Assembly: GCF_024054035.1 (NCBI RefSeq)
Contig: NZ_JAMXQU010000013.1
Location: forward strand, 1 to 62,353
Direction: 5' to 3'
From: Asaia lannensis NBRC 102526
GTDB lineage: Bacteria > Pseudomonadota > Alphaproteobacteria > Acetobacterales > Acetobacteraceae
DNA length: 62,353 bases
The notes under the pieces: generated by a model
Told to the model about the DNA's origin: nothing
The model's input: the letters and a program-made list of their open reading frames with translations, nothing else
Databases searched by the model: none
Shown: positions 1 through 10,215 of the stretch, piece after piece
Numbering within the stretch: the stretch's first letter is position 1
How the letters are laid out: each line of letters starts with the position of its first letter
Position numbers and translations under genes: made by a program

Positions 1-87
1 TCGACGTCTCACAAGCCATGATCCTCGTCGCCATGGGCGCCAATCTCACCCGCAGAAATGCCCATCCGTGAGTTTCCAAACAGGCTC
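1..87 (+). mobile_element. Right end of an IS5-family insertion sequence (left copy)
   Basis: The first 87 bases are identical, in reverse complement, to the last bases of the window (62265-62353). They hold the C-terminal codons of a transposase followed directly by a terminal inverted repeat ending in CAGGCTC. The next three bases are TAA, which fits the TNA target duplication known for IS1031/IS5-type elements. Only the end of the element is inside the window, so the subgroup cannot be fixed. Confidence 0.8.
3..71 (+). CDS. IS5-family transposase, C-terminal fragment
   Basis: Partial gene entering from outside the window. The 22 C-terminal residues end MGANLTRRNAHP before a TGA stop, a tail typical of IS5-family (DDE) transposases from acetic acid bacteria. 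The catalytic DDE core is not in the window. An identical inverted copy is at the right end. Confidence 0.65.
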   Translation, partial: DVSQAMILVAMGANLTRRNAHP

Positions 88-229
88 TAAGTCGTTCATG
101 AGCCTCGTCGGTCTCGCCGCTATAAAGATCGAGTGTAGATTTGACGACATAGAACCGTTGTAAACACGTGAATTTCAGCGCAATGAAATTGAGTAAATCT
201 CCTCGATAGAGGGCAGAAAAGAGTGGAAA
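88..229 (-). other. Open reading frame remnant next to the IS
   Basis: On the minus strand, downstream of the exporter gene, a frame is open for about 47 codons and runs into the IS end without a stop. The translation includes LYRGDLLNFIALKF and GETDEAHERL, which looks like real protein, but a TAG precedes it and no good start codon is visible. It could be the interior of a gene cut by the IS insertion, or chance. I do not recognise a family. Confidence 0.25.
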
Positions 230-262
230 CTAGGTTAATCAGCACTGTGCGAGGTATTCTTT

Positions 263-1504
263 TCAAGGTCCATTATTGTGAGATTCAGAAATCGACTTCT
301 TCATTCCTACGGCAGCTCCGAGTAAGATCACGGTCAAACTCACGCCAAATATGAGAAGGGCGTGGGGCAGGCCGGAGAGGGCTACAAGAACGCCCAACGC
401 TACGGTTCCAACTGAGTCACTGACAACGTCTTGCATGCTCCATACGGCGCTGACTCTGCCACGCATATGGTCCGGTGTTTGACGCTGAACCGTTGTGAAT
501 TGCAGTAAGGCCGTAATAGAGCTCGCTACGCCGACAACGAGCAACGCAGGCAGCAAAAGTGCTGTGTGGGGCAGCATGCCCAGAGAAGAAACGACTAGAC
601 AGCACAGTGCTGCTGCGGTGATCAGTACTCGGATCGGTGTCGCACCATTGGCGAAAGAAGAGCCACAAAGAGCCCCCAACATCGCGCCTGCCGGAACAGC
701 CGCGTACATTGCCCCTATAGCCGTAGGGCCTGCTTTTAGCCCCTCCGCCAAACCGGGGAAGACAACGCGGATTGCGCTGCACATGCTCTGAACCGTGCCG
801 ATCAGGATGACGCCTGCGATGACAGGGTGCGTCACCAGAAACTTCATTCCATCTCCCAGTGCTTCGATCGGATGGGCGGACGCCATGTCACTCATTGCAG
901 GGTCAGGACGCAAAACAGGCAGACTGAATAAAGGGATGACCGTGGCAATTGTGCCGATCCCGGCAAGCAGATAGTTTGCGGCAACGCCCTGCGTTGCGAT
1001 CAGCAGCCCCCCAACAAGCGGGGCAAGAATGGCTCCGATGCGTGTCGTCAACATAGAGAGGGCGCCCGCGACGGCCAGATCCTTCTCTTCGACGAGTGAC
1101 GGAAAGGCCGCCATGAGGGCCGTCATGCTAATACCGCCGAAGAAACCATCCCAGAATGCGACGGCATAGATCAGGAGCAGAACCGGGTGAACCAGAAAGG
1201 CATTGAGAGTCAGAACCAGAAAGCCGATACCACACAAAAAACGTGCCGACAGGATGAGGCGTCTGCGATCGTAACGATCAGCCGTGACGCCACCCGTCAA
1301 AAGGCCGAGAAATGTCCCAAGGCCATCAAGCGCCAGCGCGAGGGAGACAGGGAAGCTTGCTCCTGTAAGGGTGTGGATTTGCACCGGGACGGCGACATTG
1401 AGGACGCCGAGAGAAAAGACTGACATCATCCGAGCCAGGAAGAGGCGACGGAAAAAGACGTTTCTTCGCAGAAGGCCGAAATCGAGGGAAAATAAGCGGG
1501 CCAA
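263..1504 (-). CDS. entS: EntS-type MFS catechol siderophore exporter
   Basis: A 413-residue major facilitator protein with about 12 hydrophobic helices. It resembles E. coli EntS along its whole length: the N-terminal FLARMMSVFSLGVLNVAVPVQI stretch, the ADRYDRRR loop-2 motif near residue 77, the WDGFFGG segment and a TPDHMRGRVSAVW motif in the second half. EntS pumps enterobactin from cytoplasm to periplasm. It lies 77 bp downstream of the NRPS gene on the same strand, so it is probably the last gene of the fes-mbtH-NRPS operon and exports the product of that enzyme. Its size matches the family. Confidence 0.9.
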   Translation of the reverse strand: MARLFSLDFGLLRRNVFFRRLFLARMMSVFSLGVLNVAVPVQIHTLTGASFPVSLALALDGLGTFLGLLTGGVTADRYDRRRLILSARFLCGIGFLVLTLNAFLVHPVLLLIYAVAFWDGFFGGISMTALMAAFPSLVEEKDLAVAGALSMLTTRIGAILAPLVGGLLIATQGVAANYLLAGIGTIATVIPLFSLPVLRPDPAMSDMASAHPIEALGDGMKFLVTHPVIAGVILIGTVQSMCSAIRVVFPGLAEGLKAGPTAIGAMYAAVPAGAMLGALCGSSFANGATPIRVLITAAALCCLVVSSLGMLPHTALLLPALLVVGVASSITALLQFTTVQRQTPDHMRGRVSAVWSMQDVVSDSVGTVALGVLVALSGLPHALLIFGVSLTVILLGAAVGMKKSISESHNNGP

Positions 1505-1581
1505 ATGGGGCGTCCTTCAAGGAGCATGTCGACGGCAGGCTTTGGCCTGCGTCGAGGGAGGGATCGAGGGCATGGGGAACT

Positions 1582-4500
1582 TCAAACGACGATCTTTGTG
1601 ATGAGCTTTTCGAGTGTCTGTCGTAGGATCGGGCCTGAAACGGCGAGGCTTTGTGGTGAGAGGCTGTCTTCATGCGCGCAGCGGACATCATGGCAGCACA
1701 GCGTTTTGACTTGGTCCGCCCAGGCCGTCACAGGGTCCCACCCTTCGGGCATGCCGATCCGTGCCGCGAAGAGAAGCACCGTGCCATCAAAACGCGTGGT
1801 ACGAGCCTGCGAAAGCAGCGTCACGGCGTCAGCATAATTGGCGACGATATCCGCAAACATCGCATCTCGCGACGCGACGACCTCTGTGTCTTCTTCAGCG
1901 TCGGGTTCGAGAAAGTGAAGACGTTCGCGCTCAACCTCAGCTTCAGCCTCGTCTTGCGTCGGTCCGGTCCAGTCCTGTCCTTCGGGGGGGTAGGTGTCGA
2001 ACAGCGCAAGAAGCTCCACGCTTTCCCCTTCAGCCCGTAGAGTTGCGGCAATCGCATGGGCCATGGTCCCACCGAGCGAATAGCCGATGAGACGATAAGG
2101 ACCGCGCGGCTGCAGGCGCCTGATGGTCGCAAGGTGACGATCGCACGCAGATTCCAGCGTATCGCAGCTCGCGATCACGCCATTGGGGCGCGGGGACTGG
2201 AGCCCGATCAGTCCCATTCCGGCCGGCAGGTAGGACAGAATACCGGTATATTGCCATGCATATCCTGACGCCGGATGGATGCAGAAGACGACGCCCTCAG
2301 TCCCGACAGCACGAAGCGTCAGGATTTCACCCATCCCTGACGCATCGGGATCGGGGGGACTGTCTGACGCCAAACTTTGTGCCAGACGCCCAACAGTTGA
2401 TGCCGCAATGATTTGACCGACAGAGACAGGTTTCTCTAGTTTCTGTCGCAGCAGGGATGCGAGACGCATGGCCAGCAGGGAGTGTCCTCCAAGCAGGAAG
2501 AAATCATCGTCAACGCTACGGACCTCCTGTACAAGGAGAGATTCGTAGCTTTCGGCGACGATCATTTCGATGGTCGTTTGCGGTGCCCGTGCCTCGCTGG
2601 AGTCAAAAAGGCTGGGCATCGGCAAGGCTGAACGATCGAGTTTACCGCTCGGCCCCGTAGGCCAATGAGAGATGACGACAATTGCAGCAGGAACCATGTG
2701 GGAGGGAAGTGTCTCGGAGAGACGATTTTTCAATACCGCAGGATCTAGGGCTCCGGCATCCACGTCGGGCAAGACATGGGCGACGAGCTGCCTTGAGTCG
2801 AGATCGGTTCGAGACGTCGCCCCCAGAGCCAGTGCAGAAACCGATGCCTGTGCGATCCCAGGAAGTTCGCGAAGCGCGTGCTCGATTTCGGCAAGTTCGA
2901 TGCGTTGACCCCGGAGTTTGATCTGATTGTCGGTTCGTCCCAGGTACATGACTGTCCCGTCTTCGGACCAGCAAGCCAGATCTCCGGTTCGATACATCCG
3001 CGCGCCGTTTCCTTCCGGGTTCGCCACAAACCGCGTGGCGGTGAGGTCCGGACGGTCGAAATAGCCTTCTGCGAGCTGGATACCAGCGAGATAGAGTTCG
3101 CCTGGTACACCGATCGGCGTCGGGCGGAGATAGCTATCGAGGATATGAAGCTGCGTGTTCCAGACAGGGCGGCCAATCGGTACGCTTCTTTCATTGGCGA
3201 CGCGAGCTGCGGGGAAATAGGTTACGTCCACTGCTGCTTCGGTCGGACCGTAAAGGTTGTGCAGTGAGGCTTTGAGCCATGTCTGGCAACGTCGTGCCAA
3301 AAGTGTATCCAGAGCCTCTCCGGAGCAGAAAATGTGACGCAGGCTCGGACACTGGCCCGGGGACCCTGAAATCTGAAGGTGGTCCAGAAAGGCCGTAAGC
3401 ATCGAAGGCACGAAATGTATGATGGAAATCTTATGCCGCTCGATGAGGGACTGAAGAGTTTCAGGCTCCCGATGCGCTTCAGGCGGAGCCATAAACAGGT
3501 GCGCGCCTGAAATCAGAGGCCAGAAAAATTCCCAGATAGAAACATCGAAGCTGCTTGGCGTTTTCTGGAGCACGGTATCCGCTGAAGTCAGTCGATACGC
3601 GTCTTGCATCCAGATCAGGCGATTGACGATGGCCTGATGAGAAACAAGGACACCTTTAGGACGGCCTGTAGACCCCGACGTATAAAGCAAATAGGCGGCG
3701 GCCCCAGGTTTGATGGCGAGACCAGAGTTGTCGTGTTCCCGACCTGAATATGCTTGAGCTTCTGCATCATGAACAAGAAGCTTACCCTCAGGACATGTGC
3801 CCTCTTCAGACGGCATCAGTGCGCCAAAGCGGGCTTCGTGGTCGCTATCTGTCAGAACGACGCATGGTCTCGCGTCGTCGATCATGAGCGCAAGACGAGC
3901 ATCAGGATAACCTGTGTCGAGCGGCAGCCATGCCGCTCCAGCTTCAAGTGTCGCCAGGAGGGCGACTGTCAAAGTGACTGATCGTGGCAGCGCGATCCCG
4001 ACGAGGGATCCGGGGCCGGCGCCAGCTCGGTTTAGGATGGCTGCTAGCGACCTGACCCTGTCCTGCATCTCGGAATAGGTCAGTGTCTCGTTGATATCCG
4101 AGAGTGCTTCGGCGTCTGGTGTCTTTCGGGCCTGCCGTCGGACGAGATCATGAAGCGTCACCTCTTCGACTTCTGTTCTCGTGCCGTTGGCTCTCTCATT
4201 GATGTCTCGTTCGTGGTCGAAACGAGGGTCGATCTGTCCCCAAGGCGCGTCGACAGGATCTGCCATATGTGACAGTAACAGGGATAGTCGCTGGAGAAGT
4301 TCGCTAGGATCGAAGGCTCTGCCGTTGAGTTCCTGCACCCGGCATTCGAGAATGAGGCGTGTCTGTTCCCCGGGAACCACCATCAATGTCAGCGGATAAT
4401 GCGTGTAGCCCCGATTGCGGGGAGCGCGGAATCTCACTCCTGCGAATTCTCGTCGCTCAAGGGTCTCATCATCAGGATAGTTTTCGCTTACGAGCAACGT

Positions 4501-7500
4501 ATCGAATAGCGAGCCCTGACCTGCGAGGCGCTGGATCTCGGCCAGGCTGATTCCGTCATGCTCGAGCATCGAGCTCTGCATGTCTTGGAGGGTAGTGAGC
4601 TGGACGAGTAAAGGCTGATCTGCCTCAAGCCTGACGCGGACCGGGACCGTGTTGCTGAAAAGACCGATTTGGGTAGACAGGCCCTCTATATCGCTGAAAC
4701 GGCCTGACACGGGAGTACCGAAGACAATATCCTGTTGACCGGTGAGGATCGAGAGTGCGGCGGCCCAAAGACCCTGCATGAGGATGTTTCGCGTCAAACC
4801 CATCACACGGCAGCGTTCCTCGAGCGCAGCATCCAGCGTCGGATCGAGGAACATCTCATGCTCGGTCACCGTCTCGCTTATGGTGCTGTCGCGGAACAGG
4901 AGCGTGGGCGCTGCTCCTGCCATTGCGGACGACCACGCAGCGCGTGCTGGAAGAGGATCGCGTGCGGCCAGCTCTCCAATTATCTGTGCGTAGGAAGGCG
5001 CAGGTTCCACGAGACTTTCGGTATCATAGGCTTGAGCCAGAGCGCTGATGATCAGCGGCGTTGACCATCCATCTGCAATCAGATGATGCGTGCTCAGGAA
5101 TAAGGCATGAGCCTGTGTCTCGAGACGAACAAGGCGCGCGTGAAGCATGAGGTCCTGTGCCGGGTCGAATTGGAGCGCAAGCTCACTCTGTTCACAGGTC
5201 TCGAGTGCGGCATCTCGTGCTTCCTCCGCGAGCCCCTCCAGGTTTTCGAAGGTTAACGGCCACGTCTCCTGTCGTGCAGGGACAACCTGTATGGCGTGGC
5301 CTTCGAGCGTGTCCTGAAAGCGTGCACGTAGGGGTGTCTGGACCTGAAGAACACGGTCGAGCGCTCTTTGCAGGCGTGCGCGGTCGAGGGGACCCTCAAG
5401 GAAGAGCCGGGTTACAGATGTGTAGTGGCCCCCAACAGCGTCTAGGCGGGCGTGGTAAAGTAGGCCCTCATGGAGCGGGAGAAGAGGCAGCGTCTCGAGC
5501 AAGGGGCCAATCTGGGTGCGGAGCTTTTCAAGGCTTTGGGCGCTTACGCCGCATTCAGACGGAACGAGTGTGTCCAAGACCTCGAACGGGTGCGTGTCAG
5601 TATTCGACGCTAGGGCGCGCAGCCAGTTCTGGGCTCCTTCATGCAAGCGTTCGATCGTTGTCCGGTCGTAAATGGTCGAGGCCCAGCTCCATGAGAGAGC
5701 AAGACGCGGAATCCCGTCGGCTTCGTCCACAAAGCTGTTGAGCTCCAGAGGATGTTGCAGAGGGCTTGTCGGGTCACAATGGACAGCGAAGGAATCCTTG
5801 AAGATTTCCCCTAGTCTCTGAGGCAGGAAGTCTTCGGTTCCAGCCTGGAACCGTCCTAGATAGTTGAACAAAAGCGAGCAGGGAGCCTGTTCCTCAGCTG
5901 CTTCGAGAAGAGGAGACGTCTCAGGATCGACATAGCGCAGAAGGCCGTAGCCCAAGCCGCGATCAGGAACGCGACCGAGTGTCTCTTTCGTATTCCTCAA
6001 TGCGGTGAGAGGCGTGGTTTCCGCGCTTTCGACGAGTATCGGATACTCGGCAGTGAGCCAGCCGACGGTTCGTTCCGGGTCGAGAGCCGTGCCTTCGTCC
6101 GTCGTCAGGACATGACGTCCGTGTGACTCCATGGCGACGCGAAGGCGCGCCGCGCCGAACATGGCACGCAGTGACTGTGTCACCGCGGTCAAAAGCAGGC
6201 TTTCAGTCGATGCCCTGCAGCGAGCGGGGAGGGAATGCAAGACCTCTGCGGTCAGGGCCGGATCCATGACCAGCCTGGCGTGCCCTGCTGTGCCTTGTCG
6301 GTCACGAAGAGGATCGAGCGTCCCTTCGGACCAGGCTGGCGTCTCGAGGGTCTTCTGCCAGTAAGACAGCTCCGTTCGACGCTTCCGGGCTTCCTGTGGA
6401 AGAGCCAAAGACCAGGCGCGAAGCCCTGTTTCTTCAGGCACCAGGACTGGAGGACGCCCCTCGATCGCAGCCTCACAGGCCTCCTGAAGCTGCGGGAGCA
6501 GTGCGCGCCAAGAAACCCCATCGACAGCGAGATGATGAATAGCAACGAGCATCCACCCTCGGCGATGATCTTCTGCTGACAAGACGATCCGAAGGAGATC
6601 CCCCGTGACCGGGTTGAGATCGGAGCAGGCCTTCTGAAGACTTTCAGCGACAGCCTGTTTGTCGGGCGCGTCGCCCACAGGTGAGCCAAAGACCCTCTCA
6701 GTCACACAGCGTTCTGCATAGCTTGGATCTTGCGGCGGGATGATGAGGGTGCCGCCGTCGACCTGCATGCGCAGAGCAGGGTGAACGCGGAGCAGGGTGG
6801 TCACTGCGGAAATGAGATGCGAGCGATTCAGCTCTGCTGGAACGCGCATCAGGACAGCGTGGGCGAACGCGCGCTCCATACCAAAGCGCTCGGCGAACCA
6901 AGAGACAATCGGAAGTTTGCCGAGGGCGCCTTCCTGACTCGCGCCCGCACTATGGCTGGTTCTTCCACTTGGCACAGCTGTGAGAATTTCGGCCATACGG
7001 TCTGCGCGCCGGAGTGAGAAGATGTCACGTGGCCTAAGCACCCATCCCTCGCGACGTAATGAGGTACCCAGCGACATTGCGGTGATGCTGTCGCCCCCCA
7101 TCATGAAGAAATCGTCCTCTGGACCGACAGTGATATTGCCCAAGGCCTTTCCCATGAGAGAGCAAAGCAGGCGCTCATTATCGCTACTAGGTTCGCGGCT
7201 ACGCTTTTGAGTTTTGTCCCGTTGTCGTGGAGAAGGCAGACGAGAACGATCGATTTTTCCGTTGATCGTCTGGGGCCAGGCGTCGAGCACTGCGAGCGCC
7301 GAGGGGATCATGTAGGATGGGAGTTTTTGCTCCAAGGCTGCAAGCAGAGGTGTTGCCCGGTCTGAGAGATCGCTGGGTTGAGAGATGCACCAAGCGAGGA
7401 GACGCGTGGTGCCATTCTCTGTCTCTGCGACGACAAGGGCGCCGCCAACACCGGGGAGCGTCGCGAGAGTATTCTCGACCTCTCCGAGCTCCACGCGGTG

Positions 7501-10215
7501 TCCGCGGATTTTGATCTGACGATCTCCACGCCCGAGATAAGAGACCGTGCCATCGGGTGTCCAGCAGGCTCGGTCACCACTACGGTACATGCGCTCCCCT
7601 GGTCTGTTCGGGTCAGCGACAAATCGCGAGGCTGTGAGGGAGGGCTGTCCGAGATACCCGGAGGCCAGGCCCGGACCTGTCAGATAGAGCTCTCCTGCGA
7701 CGCCAATGGGAACAGGACGCAGAGTGTCATCCAGGATCTGGATATGCGTATTGGCGATCGGTCTTCCGATCTCAGGTTCAGCTGTACCTGTGATGGAGGC
7801 ACACAAAGCATCGACGCTATATTCGGTCGGGCCGTAGAGGTTAAAAAAGAGCGTCTCGGTTTCCGACTGTAGCCTTCTCCACAAAGCTGGTGGAACCGCT
7901 TCCCCTCCGAGTTGGATCATGGCCAGTTTGTGCGCTTGTTCCAGCAAACCTGCAGCGACCATCTGCTGCATCATGGCTGGGGAGACGTCGAGTGTATCGA
8001 TTTTGCGAACTGTGAGCTCGGTGATGAGGGCCTGCGGGTCTCGACGGGTCTCCTCGTCAAAGAGGTGGAGCTCATGGCCCAGAGCGAGCCAGATCAGTTG
8101 CTCCCATGAGGTGTCGAAGGCTATCGACATCGCGTGGCCAGCACGAACACGCCTTTCTCCGACGCTGCGTCTCACAGTCCCGAACAGACCAGCATCATGA
8201 GCGAGAAGCAGGTTCAGCAGACCGCGATGGGGAACGAGCACACCCTTGGGGCGTCCGGTCGAGCCCGATGTGTAGAGCACATAGGCGTCGTGATCTGCGG
8301 TGAGAGGGGTAAGACGCTCGACATTGTTGATCCAATGCGGATCTTGTGCCGCAATTTGCCTCACGATTGCCGGGTCATCGAGACATAAAATCGGGCATTG
8401 CAACGCTTCGGATCCCTGCTTCAGCCCGTCCAGACTATCCAGCAGCGTCAAGAGCGCTACAGCTTGAGCATCGATGCACATGTCACGCAGGCGCTCTGCC
8501 GGGTGCGCAATGTCAAGCGGCAGAAGTGTCGCGCCAGAGGCGAGGATGCCGAACAGAGCTTCGACCGCGATAATGCGTCGGGGAAGAGCTATGGCAACGA
8601 TCGACCCCGGTCCGACGCCTTGTGCAATCAGCCAGCGCCCGATCTGGGAAATGCGCGTAGCCAGCGCGCCTGATCCGATATTGGTGTGAGCGTCCGAGAG
8701 AATGGCTGGCACATTATGGGGCAGCCGAGTGTGCAGGATGTCGAGGATCGTTGTGGTGTCGGGCGGTAAGGGGACAGTAGGGCCTGATGCCCATTGAGCG
8801 ATGGTTTCCAGTTCTTTCTGGTCTGTCAGAGGAAATGAGCCGATAGCAGTCTCGGGGGATGCTGCAAGCTGAGAGATGAAGGCTGCAAGCCGGGCTGCAT
8901 GGCGTGCCAGACAGTGCTGCGAATATAACTCGGGATGTCCGGCAAGTTCGATATAAAAACCCCCGACTTTGCTGATGTCAGGTGTCAGGTTGATATCGAG
9001 ATCCTCGACCGGCCCGGTGATTAAAGGATGGGTCGAAACCGTGAGGTCGGAATAGCTGATCTCTGAATCATACGCGCGCATGTTGATCAGAGTGCGGTGG
9101 AGGGGGGGCGTTTTCCCCACGCGCTTCAGGTCGCGCTGTATCTGCTCAGAGCCGTAGCGTTCATGAGCTCGGACCTCACGCAGCCGCTTTCTGAGCTTTA
9201 GCTTGACGGAGTCCAGAGTGTCCTCGCCGCTCAGCGAAAGCAGAATCGGCAAAACGCTGACCATAGGACCTGAGCTATCGATCGAACATGACCCCATTCG
9301 TCGCATGAAGGGCATTCCGAGTGCTATCGTCGCCGCGTTTTCAGGCGGTTCGCCTGCCTGAGCCAAGGCGAAGCGGTGCATGTAGATGAAAATAGCTGCA
9401 ATCAGTGTTTCGGCCGGATCAGCTTGCTTCCGGTCAGATAAGCTCTCGTTAAAGCCCGGGGCCAGGCAGACAGCTGCGCGGCAGGTGTCGATGTTCACAG
9501 GAGCTGGAAGATTATCCTGTCGGGAAGACAGGCTTGGCGTCTTGTGTGGCGCGTTGAGGCTCTCGGACCACCAATGACGGTCTTGCTCAAAATCGTTGTG
9601 CTGCTGATACGCCTTGTTTTCAGCGACGACCTCAGCGAAGGAAATGAAGGGCGATCCATCGTCGGGTACGGAGCCGGCCGCGGAGCAGTAAAGTTTTATA
9701 GTGCGTCGGGTCAGGGTGGCGATGCTGTAGCCGTCGACGCAGAGATGATGATGGCGCTGAAACCAGAACACCCGCTCGTCGGCGACGCGCAACAAAGCGT
9801 GGCTGTAGGAGGTTTGATCGCTCCCCGTTGTGATCTCATGCAAATCGTGCAGGGCCGAACGCATGTAGTCATGGGCAGCGGCTTCAGGGTCCGAATGGTG
9901 CCTCATATCGATGATAATTGGCTTTGGGATGTCGATGGCTTTCCGTTTGGTGGGCCATGACTGTTCGACCGGATCGCCATCGGCATTGAATCGAGCATGG
10001 AGCGTGTCGGCTTCAGCCGTGACAGTCCTGATCGCGTCAGACAATGCACTCAGCGATACGGTTCCGCAGAGGATCGAATATTGTGCGACCCAGTAGAGGC
10101 CGGCGCCAGCCGGCGCTGACAGCTCCGCGAACCAGATCGCAGGTTGTGCCCCGGCAAGGGGCAGCGTTGTGACAGAGGGACTCTCGCGTAGTCCGTGAGG
10201 CGCCATTTCCGTCAT
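1582..10215 (-). CDS. Dimodular siderophore NRPS (C-A-T-E-C-A-T-TE), VabF/CbsF-like
   Basis: 2877 residues. Module 1: condensation about 20-450 (HHLCVDG at 156-162), adenylation about 480-1000 (YTSGSTGRPKG), carrier about 1010-1075 (GGDSI, Ser1043), epimerization about 1095-1550 (HHLAVDG at 1227-1233, RGLGYGLLRY, FNYLGRF). Module 2: condensation about 1570-1990 (HHLIADG at 1710-1716), adenylation about 2015-2530, carrier (GGHSL, Ser2579), thioesterase about 2630-2870 (GYSLGG Ser2713, Asp2740, His2848). The module 2 pocket, aligned by eye, reads D2224 V2225 W2228 H2267 F2296 S2298 L2321 V2329 D2330 K2525, identical to the serine code of EntF. The module 1 pocket reads D701 T702 E705 D743 Q768 G770 L793 V801 D802 K987; the acidic E and D suggest a basic substrate (Lys, Arg or Orn). 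The epimerase should deliver it as the D form. The start overlaps the mbtH stop by 4 bp. Plain EntF has only C-A-T-TE, so the product should not be enterobactin. Confidence 0.93.
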   Translation of the reverse strand: MTEMAPHGLRESPSVTTLPLAGAQPAIWFAELSAPAGAGLYWVAQYSILCGTVSLSALSDAIRTVTAEADTLHARFNADGDPVEQSWPTKRKAIDIPKPIIIDMRHHSDPEAAAHDYMRSALHDLHEITTGSDQTSYSHALLRVADERVFWFQRHHHLCVDGYSIATLTRRTIKLYCSAAGSVPDDGSPFISFAEVVAENKAYQQHNDFEQDRHWWSESLNAPHKTPSLSSRQDNLPAPVNIDTCRAAVCLAPGFNESLSDRKQADPAETLIAAIFIYMHRFALAQAGEPPENAATIALGMPFMRRMGSCSIDSSGPMVSVLPILLSLSGEDTLDSVKLKLRKRLREVRAHERYGSEQIQRDLKRVGKTPPLHRTLINMRAYDSEISYSDLTVSTHPLITGPVEDLDINLTPDISKVGGFYIELAGHPELYSQHCLARHAARLAAFISQLAASPETAIGSFPLTDQKELETIAQWASGPTVPLPPDTTTILDILHTRLPHNVPAILSDAHTNIGSGALATRISQIGRWLIAQGVGPGSIVAIALPRRIIAVEALFGILASGATLLPLDIAHPAERLRDMCIDAQAVALLTLLDSLDGLKQGSEALQCPILCLDDPAIVRQIAAQDPHWINNVERLTPLTADHDAYVLYTSGSTGRPKGVLVPHRGLLNLLLAHDAGLFGTVRRSVGERRVRAGHAMSIAFDTSWEQLIWLALGHELHLFDEETRRDPQALITELTVRKIDTLDVSPAMMQQMVAAGLLEQAHKLAMIQLGGEAVPPALWRRLQSETETLFFNLYGPTEYSVDALCASITGTAEPEIGRPIANTHIQILDDTLRPVPIGVAGELYLTGPGLASGYLGQPSLTASRFVADPNRPGERMYRSGDRACWTPDGTVSYLGRGDRQIKIRGHRVELGEVENTLATLPGVGGALVVAETENGTTRLLAWCISQPSDLSDRATPLLAALEQKLPSYMIPSALAVLDAWPQTINGKIDRSRLPSPRQRDKTQKRSREPSSDNERLLCSLMGKALGNITVGPEDDFFMMGGDSITAMSLGTSLRREGWVLRPRDIFSLRRADRMAEILTAVPSGRTSHSAGASQEGALGKLPIVSWFAERFGMERAFAHAVLMRVPAELNRSHLISAVTTLLRVHPALRMQVDGGTLIIPPQDPSYAERCVTERVFGSPVGDAPDKQAVAESLQKACSDLNPVTGDLLRIVLSAEDHRRGWMLVAIHHLAVDGVSWRALLPQLQEACEAAIEGRPPVLVPEETGLRAWSLALPQEARKRRTELSYWQKTLETPAWSEGTLDPLRDRQGTAGHARLVMDPALTAEVLHSLPARCRASTESLLLTAVTQSLRAMFGAARLRVAMESHGRHVLTTDEGTALDPERTVGWLTAEYPILVESAETTPLTALRNTKETLGRVPDRGLGYGLLRYVDPETSPLLEAAEEQAPCSLLFNYLGRFQAGTEDFLPQRLGEIFKDSFAVHCDPTSPLQHPLELNSFVDEADGIPRLALSWSWASTIYDRTTIERLHEGAQNWLRALASNTDTHPFEVLDTLVPSECGVSAQSLEKLRTQIGPLLETLPLLPLHEGLLYHARLDAVGGHYTSVTRLFLEGPLDRARLQRALDRVLQVQTPLRARFQDTLEGHAIQVVPARQETWPLTFENLEGLAEEARDAALETCEQSELALQFDPAQDLMLHARLVRLETQAHALFLSTHHLIADGWSTPLIISALAQAYDTESLVEPAPSYAQIIGELAARDPLPARAAWSSAMAGAAPTLLFRDSTISETVTEHEMFLDPTLDAALEERCRVMGLTRNILMQGLWAAALSILTGQQDIVFGTPVSGRFSDIEGLSTQIGLFSNTVPVRVRLEADQPLLVQLTTLQDMQSSMLEHDGISLAEIQRLAGQGSLFDTLLVSENYPDDETLERREFAGVRFRAPRNRGYTHYPLTLMVVPGEQTRLILECRVQELNGRAFDPSELLQRLSLLLSHMADPVDAPWGQIDPRFDHERDINERANGTRTEVEEVTLHDLVRRQARKTPDAEALSDINETLTYSEMQDRVRSLAAILNRAGAGPGSLVGIALPRSVTLTVALLATLEAGAAWLPLDTGYPDARLALMIDDARPCVVLTDSDHEARFGALMPSEEGTCPEGKLLVHDAEAQAYSGREHDNSGLAIKPGAAAYLLYTSGSTGRPKGVLVSHQAIVNRLIWMQDAYRLTSADTVLQKTPSSFDVSIWEFFWPLISGAHLFMAPPEAHREPETLQSLIERHKISIIHFVPSMLTAFLDHLQISGSPGQCPSLRHIFCSGEALDTLLARRCQTWLKASLHNLYGPTEAAVDVTYFPAARVANERSVPIGRPVWNTQLHILDSYLRPTPIGVPGELYLAGIQLAEGYFDRPDLTATRFVANPEGNGARMYRTGDLACWSEDGTVMYLGRTDNQIKLRGQRIELAEIEHALRELPGIAQASVSALALGATSRTDLDSRQLVAHVLPDVDAGALDPAVLKNRLSETLPSHMVPAAIVVISHWPTGPSGKLDRSALPMPSLFDSSEARAPQTTIEMIVAESYESLLVQEVRSVDDDFFLLGGHSLLAMRLASLLRQKLEKPVSVGQIIAASTVGRLAQSLASDSPPDPDASGMGEILTLRAVGTEGVVFCIHPASGYAWQYTGILSYLPAGMGLIGLQSPRPNGVIASCDTLESACDRHLATIRRLQPRGPYRLIGYSLGGTMAHAIAATLRAEGESVELLALFDTYPPEGQDWTGPTQDEAEAEVERERLHFLEPDAEEDTEVVASRDAMFADIVANYADAVTLLSQARTTRFDGTVLLFAARIGMPEGWDPVTAWADQVKTLCCHDVRCAHEDSLSPQSLAVSGPILRQTLEKLITKIVV

